From: Hoeflea_A sp965249925
GTDB lineage: Bacteria > Pseudomonadota > Alphaproteobacteria > Rhizobiales > Rhizobiaceae
Assembly (NCBI GenBank): GCA_965249925.1
Contig: OZ252260.1
Location: 7,378,001 to 7,442,000, forward strand
Length of the DNA stretch: 64,000 bases
Direction: 5' to 3'
Shown in pieces: positions 34,580 through 44,930 of this stretch (positions are counted from its first letter, which is position 1; each line of letters begins with the position of its first letter). A model generated the notes under the pieces. The model made no database searches and was not told the DNA's origin. It saw only the letters and a program-made list of their open reading frames with translations. The position numbers were made by a program, and so were the translations under genes.

Positions 34580-35187
34580 GGTGCCGCTCCCGCCAATCCG
34601 GTGCCGATCATCGAATCGCGTGTCACCAAACCGGCCAGAGCCTCTTCGCTCATGCCTTCGGTGCCCTCGGGACGCATCGGTATCACCAGATAACGCAGTT
34701 CTGCGGTGGAATCCCAGACGCGGATTTTGACATCGTCTGAAAGAGATACACCGAATTCCTCTAGCACACTGCGAGGCTCGATGACGGCCCGCGAGCGGTA
34801 GGGCGGAGACTTGTACCAGACCGGCGGCAGACCGAGCACGCTCCACGGGTAGCAGGAGCACAGGGTACAGACCACGAGGTTGTGGGTTTCAGGCGTGTTG
34901 AACACGGCGCGCATATGTTCGCCCTGGCGTCCGGTGAAACCGAGCGATGCAATGGCCGCCGTCGCGTCCCGCTTGAGCCACGCTGAAAAGGTGTCGTCAC
35001 TCCAGGCCTTGGCCACGACACGCGCGCCGTTCTGCGGGCCGACCTTGTTTTGATAGGTGTCGACGATCACGTCGATCGCCGCCGGATCGATCAGCCCCTT
35101 TTCGGTCAGGATCGTCTCCAGTGCCCGCACCCGGGCGGTCATCGGATCGAGCTCGTTATTGTGGTGATGATCGTCGGAATGCGCCAT
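34576..35187 (-). CDS. nthA: Nitrile hydratase alpha subunit, cobalt type
   Basis: A 203-residue alpha subunit containing the metal site VCTLCSC (Cys107, Cys110, Ser111, Cys112). The Thr in Cys-Thr-Leu-Cys marks the cobalt type; iron enzymes have Ser there. The N-terminus includes a His-rich stretch (DDHHHNNELDP). Later conserved pieces are YPWSVLGLPPVWYKSPPYRSR and LRYLVIPMRPEGTEG. It is first in the alpha-beta-accessory order. No amidase, nitrile-forming gene or cobalt importer is visible nearby. Confidence 0.96.
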   Translation of the reverse strand: MAHSDDHHHNNELDPMTARVRALETILTEKGLIDPAAIDVIVDTYQNKVGPQNGARVVAKAWSDDTFSAWLKRDATAAIASLGFTGRQGEHMRAVFNTPETHNLVVCTLCSCYPWSVLGLPPVWYKSPPYRSRAVIEPRSVLEEFGVSLSDDVKIRVWDSTAELRYLVIPMRPEGTEGMSEEALAGLVTRDSMIGTGLAGAAP

Positions 35188-35255
35188 GCCGCGACCTTAG
35201 CGCATCTTACGTGCAAGTAAATTAAATTCCGTTGAACCGGGTCTGCCGGCTGCCC

Positions 35256-35834
35256 TTAGGAGTGCAATCCTTCGGAGCCGCGGTTGAGTGCGGCGACGCC
35301 GGTGCGGCAGACCTCCACCAGTCCGAGCGGCCGCATGATCGAAATGAACTGTTCGATCTTCGATACCCGACCGGTGATCTCGAAGATGAAATGCTCGGTG
35401 TTGGCATCGATCACCTGGGCGCGGAACGCGTCGGCCAGCCGCAGTGCTTCGACCCGATGCTCACCCTGGCCGCGCACCTTGATCAACGCGAGTTCGCGTT
35501 CCAGCGGTTTCTCGTGGCCCAACTCCCGCGCGCGGATCGACAGATCGACCACCGCATGAACCGGAACGATGCGATCCAGCTGATGCTTGATCTGCTCCAG
35601 CACATGCGGTGTGCCGCGTGTGACGATGGTAATCCGCGAGATGTGCGCCTCGTGTTCGGTTTCCGAGACGGTCAGGCTCTCGATGTTGTAGCCGCGGCCC
35701 GAAAACAGCCCGATGACGCGCGCCAACACCCCGGGCTCATTGTCGCACACCACGGATAGGGTTCGGGTTTCGAGCTGCTCCGTTTCCTTGGCAATGAAAT
35801 AGGCCGAGCCGGTCGGCTGATGCTGCGCATTCAT
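35256..35834 (-). CDS. ilvN: Acetolactate synthase small (regulatory) subunit
   Basis: A 192-residue regulatory subunit (ilvN/ilvH) that confers valine feedback on acetolactate synthase. An N-terminal ACT domain is evident (TLSVVCDNEPGVLARVIGLFSGRGYNIESLTVSETE, about residues 25-60), followed by the C-terminal domain (RELALIKVRGQ, IFEITGRVSKIEQFISIMRPLGLVEVCRTG). The start MNAQHQPTG at 35834 overlaps the EamA stop in ATGA. AGGAAA lies about nine bases upstream. It is the third gene of ilvB-EamA-ilvN. Confidence 0.96.
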   Translation of the reverse strand: MNAQHQPTGSAYFIAKETEQLETRTLSVVCDNEPGVLARVIGLFSGRGYNIESLTVSETEHEAHISRITIVTRGTPHVLEQIKHQLDRIVPVHAVVDLSIRARELGHEKPLERELALIKVRGQGEHRVEALRLADAFRAQVIDANTEHFIFEITGRVSKIEQFISIMRPLGLVEVCRTGVAALNRGSEGLHS

Positions 35835-36769
35835 GAGGTGTTTTCCTGGATAAGTGTGTTGTTTCTGGTCCCTAGGCGCGCCAATGCGACGCCAAAAATA
35901 ATGACGGCGAGCGCTATGAACGCATTGGCCGGCAGCCGCTCGCCAAGAATGACGGCGCCCCATAGCACACCGGCCACCGGTACGAGAAGATTGATCTGGC
36001 CGAAAAACGACGCGCCCTGCCGCCCGATGATCCTGAACATCAGCAGTGAGGCGAAGGCGGTGGGCAGCGCGCCAAGCAGCAGGATTGCCAGCCAAGCCTC
36101 ACCCGAGGGCATTTCGGACGGCAGGATCTCGGTCAGCATCGCAACCGGCAGAAGCATGAGGAACGACCATCCGATATTGGCCGCAAACATCGGACGTGGC
36201 GGCAGGTGCAGCAGCCGTTTTGTCAACAGGGCGTTGATCGCGTAAGCGACGCCGGAACCCATGATCGCCATCTGTCGCCAGAACAGGTCATCCCCGCCGC
36301 CTAGCAGATCCGGCCAGAACAGGACGACGAGGCCGACAAAGCCAAACACCACGCCAACCAGTTTCTGCACGTTCATCTTTTCGTCATGGGTGGTCAGGTG
36401 GGCCAGCACGATCGTCATCAGCGGCATCAGCCCCATCAGGATCGCCGCAAAGCCGGCTTTGACGTCTTCCAACCCCCAGCTGATCAGACTGAACGGCAGG
36501 GCCATGCCGAAAAAGGCGGACAAGACGATGATCAGGTGATCCGAGCGGCTGGCCCGCATCTTCTGCCCGGTATAAAGCACGACACCGATGAAGATGACGA
36601 CGGCGACCGCTTGGCGCATCGCTGTCATCGTCACCGGCGGCACTTCGGCGACGGCAATCCGCGTCAACATAAAACTGCCGCCCCAGATGGCGGCCAGCAG
36701 GCAAAGCAGCCCGTAGTCGACGACGCCCGGTCGTCCACTGACCCGCTCCGCTGCTGCCGCTTCCGCCAC
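35831..36769 (-). CDS. EamA/DMT-family transporter inside the ilvBN operon
   Basis: A 312-residue inner-membrane protein with ten predicted helices in two EamA repeats (YGLLCLLAAIWGGSFMLTRIAVAEVPPVTMTAMRQ and, in the second half, ANIGWSFLMLLPVAML, GQINLLVPVAGVLWGAVILGERL). DMT carriers export amino acids, metabolites or drugs. It starts three bases after the ilvB stop and its own stop overlaps the ilvN start (ATGA), so it is translationally coupled between the two enzyme subunits. This position suggests export of branched-chain amino acids or their keto-acids; that is inference. Confidence 0.92.
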   Translation of the reverse strand: MAEAAAAERVSGRPGVVDYGLLCLLAAIWGGSFMLTRIAVAEVPPVTMTAMRQAVAVVIFIGVVLYTGQKMRASRSDHLIIVLSAFFGMALPFSLISWGLEDVKAGFAAILMGLMPLMTIVLAHLTTHDEKMNVQKLVGVVFGFVGLVVLFWPDLLGGGDDLFWRQMAIMGSGVAYAINALLTKRLLHLPPRPMFAANIGWSFLMLLPVAMLTEILPSEMPSGEAWLAILLLGALPTAFASLLMFRIIGRQGASFFGQINLLVPVAGVLWGAVILGERLPANAFIALAVIIFGVALARLGTRNNTLIQENTS

Positions 36770-36772
36770 CTG

Positions 36773-38548
<1,776 letters not shown>

Positions 38549-38618
38549 TTTTCATTTCCGCCTGTCTCGCGTACCTTCCGATGTGTCGAATGTCTGTTTC
38601 GCCTGGACCGTGTGCCAT

Positions 38619-38642
38619 AAAAAAAGGCTCCTTTCGGAGCCT
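38619..38642 (-). terminator. Attenuator terminator of the ilvB operon
   Basis: On the minus strand, AGGCTCC-GAAA-GGAGCCT is a perfect 7-bp hairpin with a GAAA tetraloop, followed by T7 (plus-strand A-run 38619-38625). It lies 32 bases beyond the leader peptide stop and about 70 bases before ilvB. The segment GGTAGCC (38659-38665) can pair with the 5' arm GGCTCC with one bulge, giving a possible antiterminator. Confidence 0.9.
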
Positions 38643-38674
38643 CGTTCAGCGCATGGGTGGCTACCGCCAGATGG

Positions 38675-38728
38675 TCACACCATCTTGCCCATGCGCCGTC
38701 CCACCACGATAAGAGCCGTGTTCATCAT
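38675..38728 (-). CDS. Leader peptide of the ilvB attenuator
   Basis: Encodes a 17-residue peptide, MMNTALIVVGRRMGKMV, with a regulatory Leu-Ile-Val-Val cluster at residues 6-9. Ribosome stalling at these codons when branched-chain aminoacyl-tRNA is short would reshape the downstream hairpins. The distal codons GCGCATGGG pair with CCCATGCGC (38649-38657), forming a pause/anti-antiterminator stem, with a nested AGATGGT/ACCATCT stem. No ribosome site precedes it; the mapped promoter places transcription start at or within a base or two of its ATG, so it is probably translated as leaderless mRNA. Confidence 0.85.
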   Translation of the reverse strand: MMNTALIVVGRRMGKMV

Positions 38729-38735
38729 GGCCGGG

Positions 38736-38764
38736 ACGTTATCCGCAAAGCACGCGGGCGTCAA
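38736..38764 (-). promoter_or_regulatory. Promoter of the ilvB attenuator transcript
   Basis: On the minus strand TTGACG (38759-38764) and TAACGT (38736-38741) are separated by exactly 17 bases. The expected start site, about seven bases after the -10, is around 38728-38730, which coincides with the first base of the leader peptide ATG. Confidence 0.7.
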
Positions 38765-38854
38765 TGCCGACATTACCCGGAAAACCGCTTGTTAAGGATA
38801 ACAGTATAGGCTTGCCGCAACTGACACCACTCGTGAAGAAGCGATACAACCTCT

Positions 38855-40705
38855 ATGCTGAAACAGCCCGAGAGGCGCGATCCCTCCCTTAAAACCAGAA
38901 ACATCGGTCACGTCGTCAAGTGCAATGGCGCTCACGCCACCGTGGCCGCCAGCATATCGCCAGGCGAGCATTCGCTCGCGGGAAGTCTTTCCGTCGGACG
39001 CCTGATATCGATCCGTGTCGGCGACAATCGCGTTGTCGCCCTGGTCTATGCGATGCGCAGTCCGGGCGAGGTGTGGGCGGCAACTACCGCCAACGTCATG
39101 CATTTTGAGGTTGAGCTTGTCGGCGAAATCCGTGGCGAAAACGACGAAACGACATTCAACGCCGGCATCTCGAATTACCCGACGCTCGGATCGATCGCGC
39201 ATCACATACGATCCGATGACCTCGACGCCATCTATTCCGTTGTAGGCACCAATCCGGTGACGATCGGTCATCTCAGTCAGGACACCGGTACCACCGCTTC
39301 GGTATCCGCCGATGCCCTTCTGAACCGACATTTTGCCATCGTCGGCACCACCGGTGTCGGCAAGTCGACAGCCGTGTCACTGTTGATCAACCGTATCGTC
39401 GACGTTTGTCCGGACCTGCGCGTCCTGATCCTCGATCCGCACAACGAATTCGCATCTGCGTTCGGCGAACGCACCCACCTGATCGACACTGAGATCCTGG
39501 ATCTGCCCTTCTGGTTGTTTCGCCTGGAGGAGTTGACCGAAGTGATCTATCGCGGGCGGATGATTGTGCCCGAGGAATTCGACATGCTGCGTGACCTGGT
39601 CGCCGATGCCCGGCGCTCGTTCAAGGGAACGCCAGAGACAAAAAAGATCGCCACTCGCAAGGACAAATCATCGATTACCGCCGATACGCCCGTGCCGTAT
39701 CGGATTGCTGATCTCCTGGCATTGATCGATGAACGGATAGGCCAATTGGAAGGACGTGAAGAGAAGCCGCATTTGCGGAACCTGAAGATGCGGATCCTGT
39801 CAGTGGTCAATGACCCGCGCTTTGGTTTTATGTTCTCCAACAGCACTATCAACGACTCGATCGAGGAGGTGATCAGCGACATCTTCCGAATACCCGGCGA
39901 CGGCAAACCGATCACCTCGTTCCAACTCTCAGGAATTCCTTCCGATGTGGTCAACGCGGTGGCGTCCGTGCTGTGCCGCATGGCCTTCGAAATCGCACTG
40001 TGGAGCAATGGCAGCATCCGCCTGCTCGTCCTTTGCGAGGAGGCGCATCGCTACGTGCCGGCTGATCGCGAACTGGGCTTCTTTCCGACACGCCAGGCGA
40101 TCGCACGGATCGCCAAGGAAGGCCGTAAATATGGCATCGGCCTCGGCGTCATCACCCAACGGCCCGGGGAACTCGATCCGACCATACTCTCGCAATGCTC
40201 GACAGTGTTCGCCATGCGCCTTGCCAACGATCGCGACCAGGACATAATTCGCTCGGCTATCTCCAATTCCTCCAGCTCAACCACCAGCTTTTTGTCGGCC
40301 ATCGGCAACCGCGAGGCCATAGCTTTCGGCGAGGCCGTGCCAATTCCAATGCGCATGTGTTTCGAGGAGCTGCCGCAGATGCTCTTGCCAAAGACGACGA
40401 GCGGAATCTCCAAACAAGGCAGCCGCACCGTCAATGCGGACGGCTTGCCGAACATCGGCAACATTGTGCGCAACATGCGCCATCTGGAGGTTGAGTTTTC
40501 GATGGCCCCGATGCCAGCGCCCGCGCCCTTGCTGGAGCCGCAGGTTCCGAATCTGAGTTCTGGAGAGATCGATCCGCCCCTCGATGCGCCGAAGGCTTTC
40601 GGACACGGTACGATCGAAAAATCCAGGTCCCTGGGATCCGTTCACTCAGCCCGCGATCGTGGCGACCTTTTCAGGGATTCGCTACGCAAAAGGCCGGTTG
40701 ACTAG
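38855..40705 (+). CDS. HerA-family ATPase (DUF87)
   Basis: A 616-residue hexameric translocase of the HerA/FtsK class. An N-terminal HAS-barrel-like beta domain (GRLISIRVGDNRVVALVYAM) leads to Walker A AIVGTTGVGKSTA (Gly164-Thr172 region), sensor RVLILDPHNEF, Walker B IRLLVLCEEAHRYVP and the arginine-finger region TVFAMRLANDRDQDIIRSAI. HerA usually partners NurA nuclease in archaea; no NurA or other nuclease gene is adjacent, so it is a stand-alone bacterial form, probably in DNA processing. It is divergent from the ilvB leader. The last 100 residues are low-complexity. Confidence 0.88.
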   Translation: MLKQPERRDPSLKTRNIGHVVKCNGAHATVAASISPGEHSLAGSLSVGRLISIRVGDNRVVALVYAMRSPGEVWAATTANVMHFEVELVGEIRGENDETTFNAGISNYPTLGSIAHHIRSDDLDAIYSVVGTNPVTIGHLSQDTGTTASVSADALLNRHFAIVGTTGVGKSTAVSLLINRIVDVCPDLRVLILDPHNEFASAFGERTHLIDTEILDLPFWLFRLEELTEVIYRGRMIVPEEFDMLRDLVADARRSFKGTPETKKIATRKDKSSITADTPVPYRIADLLALIDERIGQLEGREEKPHLRNLKMRILSVVNDPRFGFMFSNSTINDSIEEVISDIFRIPGDGKPITSFQLSGIPSDVVNAVASVLCRMAFEIALWSNGSIRLLVLCEEAHRYVPADRELGFFPTRQAIARIAKEGRKYGIGLGVITQRPGELDPTILSQCSTVFAMRLANDRDQDIIRSAISNSSSSTTSFLSAIGNREAIAFGEAVPIPMRMCFEELPQMLLPKTTSGISKQGSRTVNADGLPNIGNIVRNMRHLEVEFSMAPMPAPAPLLEPQVPNLSSGEIDPPLDAPKAFGHGTIEKSRSLGSVHSARDRGDLFRDSLRKRPVD

Positions 40706-40720
40706 CGGTATCGATACCGC
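40705..40720. repeat. Perfect 16-bp palindrome between herA-like and miaA genes
   Basis: GCGGTATCGATACCGC is its own reverse complement and begins on the last base of the HerA-like stop codon, in the 50-bp gap between convergent genes. There is no T-tract. It could be a terminator stem or a protein-binding site. Confidence 0.5.
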
Positions 40721-40755
40721 GACCGCTCTCGGGCACATAGTGGCATCGCCGATCA

Positions 40756-41661
40756 TCAAGTCGCGATGTCCCGGCGCTCCCAGTCGGCAGACAACTGATT
40801 GCGGAACCATGTCATCTGTCGTTTCGCATATTGCCGTGTCGCAATGGTGGCCTTCTCCACGGCCGACTCCCGTGACAGCTGGCCGTCGATGTAAGCTGCG
40901 ATCTCGCGCACGCCTATTGCTTTCATAACCGGCAGGTCCGACGCCAGATCGCGCGAGAGCAACGCGCGCACCTCGTCGATCGCTCCGGCGTCCATCATGC
41001 GTTCAAAACGTTCGTGAATGCGCTTTCGCAGGACTGTGCGTTCGGGCAAAACGACGATTTTGCGGGCTCGCGCCGGATCGATCAGCGCGGTGCCCTGACG
41101 TCCCTGAAACGAACCGATCGATTGCCCGGACGCCTCGACCACTTCCAGAGCCCGCACGATCCGCTGGCTGTCGCCGGGATCGAGCCGCCTGGCCGCAGCC
41201 GGATCGCTCTGCTGCAGAACGCCATGAAGAACCTCCGGACCCTCCGCTGACAGACGATCGCGCCAGTGAATCCTGATCGCATCCGGGATCACCGGCATCT
41301 CCGAAAGCCCGCCAAGCAGGGCCTTGAAATAAAGTCCGGTTCCGCCCACGAAGACCGGCACGCGGTTTTTCAGCGCAGGTTCGTCAAGCAGGCGTCTGAC
41401 GTCCCGTGTCCAGCGTCCGACCGAATACGCTTCGTCGACCGCGACGTGTCCATAAAGAAAATGCGGTACGCGTCTGATATCGGCTTCGTCGGGACGAGCG
41501 GTCAGGATATGCAAGCCGTCGTAAACCTGCATGGAATCAGCATTGACGATCACACCCTGCACGGCTTCTGCGGTTTTGAAAGCCAATGCCGACTTGCCGC
41601 TGGCGGTCGGCCCCGCTATCAGAACGGCGTCCGGTTCCCCGTCGTTTGCGAAACTGCTCAT
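40756..41661 (-). CDS. miaA: tRNA dimethylallyltransferase
   Basis: A 301-residue enzyme adding the isopentenyl group to A37 of tRNAs reading UNN codons. P-loop AVLIAGPTASGKSALA is at about residues 13-28. Other signatures are VNADSMQVYDGL, RVPHFLYGHV, VFVGGTGLYFKALLGGLSEMP, SQRIVRALEV and a late IATRQYAKRQMTWFRNQ. The ATG at 41661 overlaps the divergent serB start by two bases; ATG 41682 is an alternative. The promoter must lie inside serB. Confidence 0.96.
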   Translation of the reverse strand: MSSFANDGEPDAVLIAGPTASGKSALAFKTAEAVQGVIVNADSMQVYDGLHILTARPDEADIRRVPHFLYGHVAVDEAYSVGRWTRDVRRLLDEPALKNRVPVFVGGTGLYFKALLGGLSEMPVIPDAIRIHWRDRLSAEGPEVLHGVLQQSDPAAARRLDPGDSQRIVRALEVVEASGQSIGSFQGRQGTALIDPARARKIVVLPERTVLRKRIHERFERMMDAGAIDEVRALLSRDLASDLPVMKAIGVREIAAYIDGQLSRESAVEKATIATRQYAKRQMTWFRNQLSADWERRDIAT

Positions 41662-42553
41662 GCCCCTCGTTGCCACGCTCATCGCCAGTCCGTCAAATCC
41701 TGTGCTTACGACAGCCCTGGGTAATGCGGCGGCGGTGCGTCTGTCGGCCCCTGCCCCTGACTGGCTGGCTAGCGGGATCGCATGTGACATTGTCCCGGCA
41801 ACTGCCGCGCAGCCCTCAGACATCAGGGCGGAACTGCTGTCGGTCATCGACGGCGCTCAGATCGACATCGTGATTCAGGAAACGACTGGTCGGCGCAAGC
41901 GGCTGCTGGTCGCCGACATGGACTCGACCATGATTCAACAGGAGTGTGTCGACGAGCTGGCCGTGGTAGCCGGCATCGGAGACCGCGTCGCCGCCATCAC
42001 CGCGCGGGCCATGAACGGTGAGATCGCGTTCGAACCGGCGTTGCGCGAACGGGTCGCCCTGCTCGAGGGGCTGCCCCTGTCGGTCATTGACAGGGTCCTG
42101 GAGGAGCGGATCGAACTCGCGCCCGGCGGCCGCACTCTGGTCGCCACGATGCGTGCGAACGGCGCCCATACGGCGCTTGTCTCCGGCGGTTTTACCCACT
42201 TCACCAGACCGATTGCCGCAATGCTCGGTTTTGACGAGAACCGTGCCAACGTGCTCATCGAGGCTGGCGGCGCGCTCGCGGGAACCGTTGCCGAGCCGGT
42301 GCTCGGCCAACAGGCCAAGATCGACACCCTGCAGCAACTCGCCAATCGACTGGGCCTGTCGCTCAGTGAAACCATGGCTGTCGGCGACGGCGCCAACGAC
42401 CTTGGTATGATTCAACTCGCCGGCACTGGCGTTGCGCTACACGCCAAGCCCGTGGTCGCCGAAAAGGCCGATATCCGCATTGATCACGGCGATCTGACTG
42501 CGCTGCTTTACATCCAGGGATATCGACGGTCGGATATGGTGGAACCGACATGA
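41660..42553 (+). CDS. serB: Phosphoserine phosphatase
   Basis: A 297-residue HAD-family enzyme completing serine synthesis. The catalytic motif is LLVADMDSTMIQQECVDELA (nucleophile Asp at about residue 89), motif II is TALVSGGFTHFT, and motif III is MAVGDGANDLGMIQLAGTGVALHAKP. The N-terminal 80 residues form the rhizobial-type regulatory region starting MPLVATLIASPSNPVL, which fits the start at 41660. No clear ribosome site is present. The stop overlaps the GNAT gene start by four bases. Confidence 0.96.
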   Translation: MPLVATLIASPSNPVLTTALGNAAAVRLSAPAPDWLASGIACDIVPATAAQPSDIRAELLSVIDGAQIDIVIQETTGRRKRLLVADMDSTMIQQECVDELAVVAGIGDRVAAITARAMNGEIAFEPALRERVALLEGLPLSVIDRVLEERIELAPGGRTLVATMRANGAHTALVSGGFTHFTRPIAAMLGFDENRANVLIEAGGALAGTVAEPVLGQQAKIDTLQQLANRLGLSLSETMAVGDGANDLGMIQLAGTGVALHAKPVVAEKADIRIDHGDLTALLYIQGYRRSDMVEPT

Positions 42554-43134
42554 TTATTGCCGAAACACCGCGCCTTGTCGTGCGCAACTGGCGGGACGAA
42601 GATCTCGACCTGTTCCATGAAATCAACTCGGATCCAGAGGTCATGCGGTTCTTTCCGCTCCGCCGCAATTGCGACGAAAGCCGCGCTCTCATGAACAGGT
42701 TGCAAAGACAGATTACCGAAACCGGCTTCGGATTCTTTGCAGCGGAGCAGCGGTCGGACCGACAACCGATCGGATTCGTTGGTCTGGCGGTCGTCAATAT
42801 CGCACCGCTTTTTCCGCCGGGCACGGTGGAAATCGGCTGGCGGTTGGCCACCCGATTCTGGGGCACGGGATACGCCACGGAGGCTGCGTCGGAGCTTCTG
42901 CGGGTCGGATTTGAACAACGCAAGCTAAACGAAATCGTGTCATTCGCCGTCGCCGACAATCATCGCTCCACGGCCGTAATGGAACGCATCGGCATGCGCC
43001 GGAACGCGACACGCGACTTTGATCATCCGGAGGTGCCAGACAGCCATCCGCACTTGAAGCGGCATGTCCTTTATGGAGTCACCGCCGAACAATGGCGGGC
43101 CCGGGCCCCGCAAGGAGGCCCGGAGCGGCGCTGA
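42550..43134 (+). CDS. GNAT acetyltransferase (RimJ/RimL-like)
   Basis: A 194-residue N-acetyltransferase of the RimJ/RimL subgroup: TPRLVVRNWRDEDLDLFHEINSDPEVMRFFP at the N-terminus, VEIGWRLATRFWGTGYATEAASELLRVGFEQ at the acetyl-CoA site, then IVSFAVADNHRSTAVMERIGMRR. It overlaps serB by four bases (ATGA) and is translationally coupled. The acceptor is unknown; it could be a protein N-terminus or a small amine. Confidence 0.9.
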   Translation: MIIAETPRLVVRNWRDEDLDLFHEINSDPEVMRFFPLRRNCDESRALMNRLQRQITETGFGFFAAEQRSDRQPIGFVGLAVVNIAPLFPPGTVEIGWRLATRFWGTGYATEAASELLRVGFEQRKLNEIVSFAVADNHRSTAVMERIGMRRNATRDFDHPEVPDSHPHLKRHVLYGVTAEQWRARAPQGGPERR

Positions 43135-43143
43135 TATTTTACG

Positions 43144-44622
43144 TTAGCGCATCGGCACGGTGATGAAGCGGTATTCGCCGGTTTTGTTCGCGATCATCAG
43201 CAAGGCGTTGCGGCGACCGTCCTCCTTGAGCTCATCGACACGCTCCTGGACCTCGCCGGGGTTCTCGACCACCTCCTGAGCGACTTCGACGATCACATCG
43301 CCCTCGGCGATTCGTTTTTCGGCGGCCGCCGATTCGGCGTCGACACTGGTGATGACGACACCGTTGACGCTCTCGTCGATGCCGTATTCCTCGCGCAGGG
43401 CATCATCTAGCTCGGCCAGTTCCATCCCCAGGACCGTGATGGTTTGCGGCTCCGCCTCGCTCTGCTCGTTGGCAATGAGCTGTTCCCCGTCCTCGAGTCG
43501 CCCAAGTTTCACGCTGATGATCCGCTCCTCGCCCTTGCGAATAATCACCACTTCAACTTCTTTGCCGACCGGACTCTCGGCGACGATGCGAGGCAGGTCG
43601 CGCATGTCATCCACTTCCCTGCCGTCGAAGCGAATGATGACATCGCCAGGCTGAACCGAGCCGTTGTCGACAGGCCCGCCCTTGATGATGCCGGCGACAA
43701 GCGCACCCTTGGCATCGACCATGCCCAGGCTCTCTGCAATGTCGTCCGTCACCGGTTGGATGCGCACGCCAAGCCAGCCCCGGCGGGTTTCACCGAACTC
43801 GATCAGCTGGGCGATAACGGTCTTGACAAGGTTCGATGGCACCGCGAAGCCGATGCCGATGGAGCCTCCGGTTGGAGAAATGATCGCCGTGTTGACACCG
43901 ATGACCTCGCCATCCTCGTTGAACAGAGGACCGCCGGAGTTACCGCGATTGATGGCCGCATCGGTCTGGACGAAGTTGTCGTAGGGGCCGGAATTGATAT
44001 CGCGACCGCGTGCCGAAACGATGCCCGTAGTCACTGTCCCGCCGAGACCGAACGGGTTGCCGATCGCCATGACCCAGTCGCCGATCCGCAAACTGTCCGA
44101 GTTACCCAGCGGCACGGCCTTCAGCGGTTGCTCCGCGTCGACCCGCAACACGGCGATATCGGTCTTCGGATCGGTTCCGATGACTTCGGCCACCAGTTTA
44201 GTACCGTCTGCGAAATTGACCTCGATATCGTCGGCTTCGGCGATCACATGGTTGTTGGTGACGATGATCCCTTCCGGTTCGATGACGAATCCGGAGCCCA
44301 GTGAGTTGACGCGACGCGAGCGCGGTTCCGGCCGTCCTTCTCCATCCCGTTCGCCGAAAAAATCATCAAAGAAATCCTGGAACGGAGAGCCTTCGGGAAC
44401 CCTCGGCCGGGGCGTTCGCCGATTGTTGCTGACCCGCTGAGAGGTCGAAATGTTAACGACCGAGTCAAGCAGCTGCTCGGCAAGGTCCGACACCGATTCA
44501 GGCCCCTCCTCATGCGCCAGTGCAGGGCCTATCGGTATCGCCGGACCATAGGCGAATACCAGCCCGAGCGCCGACGCCACGGCGATCGTCCGCAGCGGTT
44601 TCAGGAAATCATTGAATGGCAT
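43144..44622 (-). CDS. DegP/HtrA-type periplasmic serine protease
   Basis: A 492-residue Do-like protease and chaperone of the envelope. A signal peptide runs to about residue 36 (GPALAHEEG). The catalytic triad is His115 (TNNHVIAEA), Asp145 (TDIAVLR) and Ser219 (GNSGGPLF). Two PDZ domains follow (about residues 270-360 and 395-490; IIKGGPVDNGSVQPGDVII and VNGVVITSVDAESAAAEKRIAEGDVIVEV). The ATG at 44622 has GGAGAG about 11 bases upstream. It is last in the hflK-hflC-DUF2065-htrA cluster, a conserved proteobacterial arrangement. Confidence 0.95.
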   Translation of the reverse strand: MPFNDFLKPLRTIAVASALGLVFAYGPAIPIGPALAHEEGPESVSDLAEQLLDSVVNISTSQRVSNNRRTPRPRVPEGSPFQDFFDDFFGERDGEGRPEPRSRRVNSLGSGFVIEPEGIIVTNNHVIAEADDIEVNFADGTKLVAEVIGTDPKTDIAVLRVDAEQPLKAVPLGNSDSLRIGDWVMAIGNPFGLGGTVTTGIVSARGRDINSGPYDNFVQTDAAINRGNSGGPLFNEDGEVIGVNTAIISPTGGSIGIGFAVPSNLVKTVIAQLIEFGETRRGWLGVRIQPVTDDIAESLGMVDAKGALVAGIIKGGPVDNGSVQPGDVIIRFDGREVDDMRDLPRIVAESPVGKEVEVVIIRKGEERIISVKLGRLEDGEQLIANEQSEAEPQTITVLGMELAELDDALREEYGIDESVNGVVITSVDAESAAAEKRIAEGDVIVEVAQEVVENPGEVQERVDELKEDGRRNALLMIANKTGEYRFITVPMR

Positions 44623-44732
44623 GACTGGTTCACTCTCCAGATGAAATCGGGATGTTTGAATCCCAAAGATATGACCAAATTCCGGCGCGTCCACGCATCC
44701 GTTGTCGCTGTCCGTTCAACATCAAGTGATGG

Positions 44733-44918
44733 TCAACCGCGGACAAGCCACACGATAAACACACCAAACCCGACTGCCACCATACCGAAGATCCGCATCT
44801 GCTGATCCGTCACCAGCGGCAGCGCTTCCGCCATGCGGCGAATAAAACCGGGAGCCAAAGCATAGATCAGCCCCTCGATTACCAAAAACAGACCCAATGC
44901 CACAAGCAGATCACCCAT
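44733..44918 (-). CDS. DUF2065 small membrane protein
   Basis: A 61-residue protein with two membrane helices (LLVALGLFLVIEGLIYALAP and RIFGMVAVGFGVFIVWLV) joined by a basic loop (GFIRRMAEALP). This matches the DUF2065 family, normally encoded with hflKC. It begins 12 bases after the hflC stop. The function is unknown; it may be a small subunit of the HflKC complex. Confidence 0.9.
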   Translation of the reverse strand: MGDLLVALGLFLVIEGLIYALAPGFIRRMAEALPLVTDQQMRIFGMVAVGFGVFIVWLVRG

Positions 44919-44930
44919 GGCTGGCGGAAC

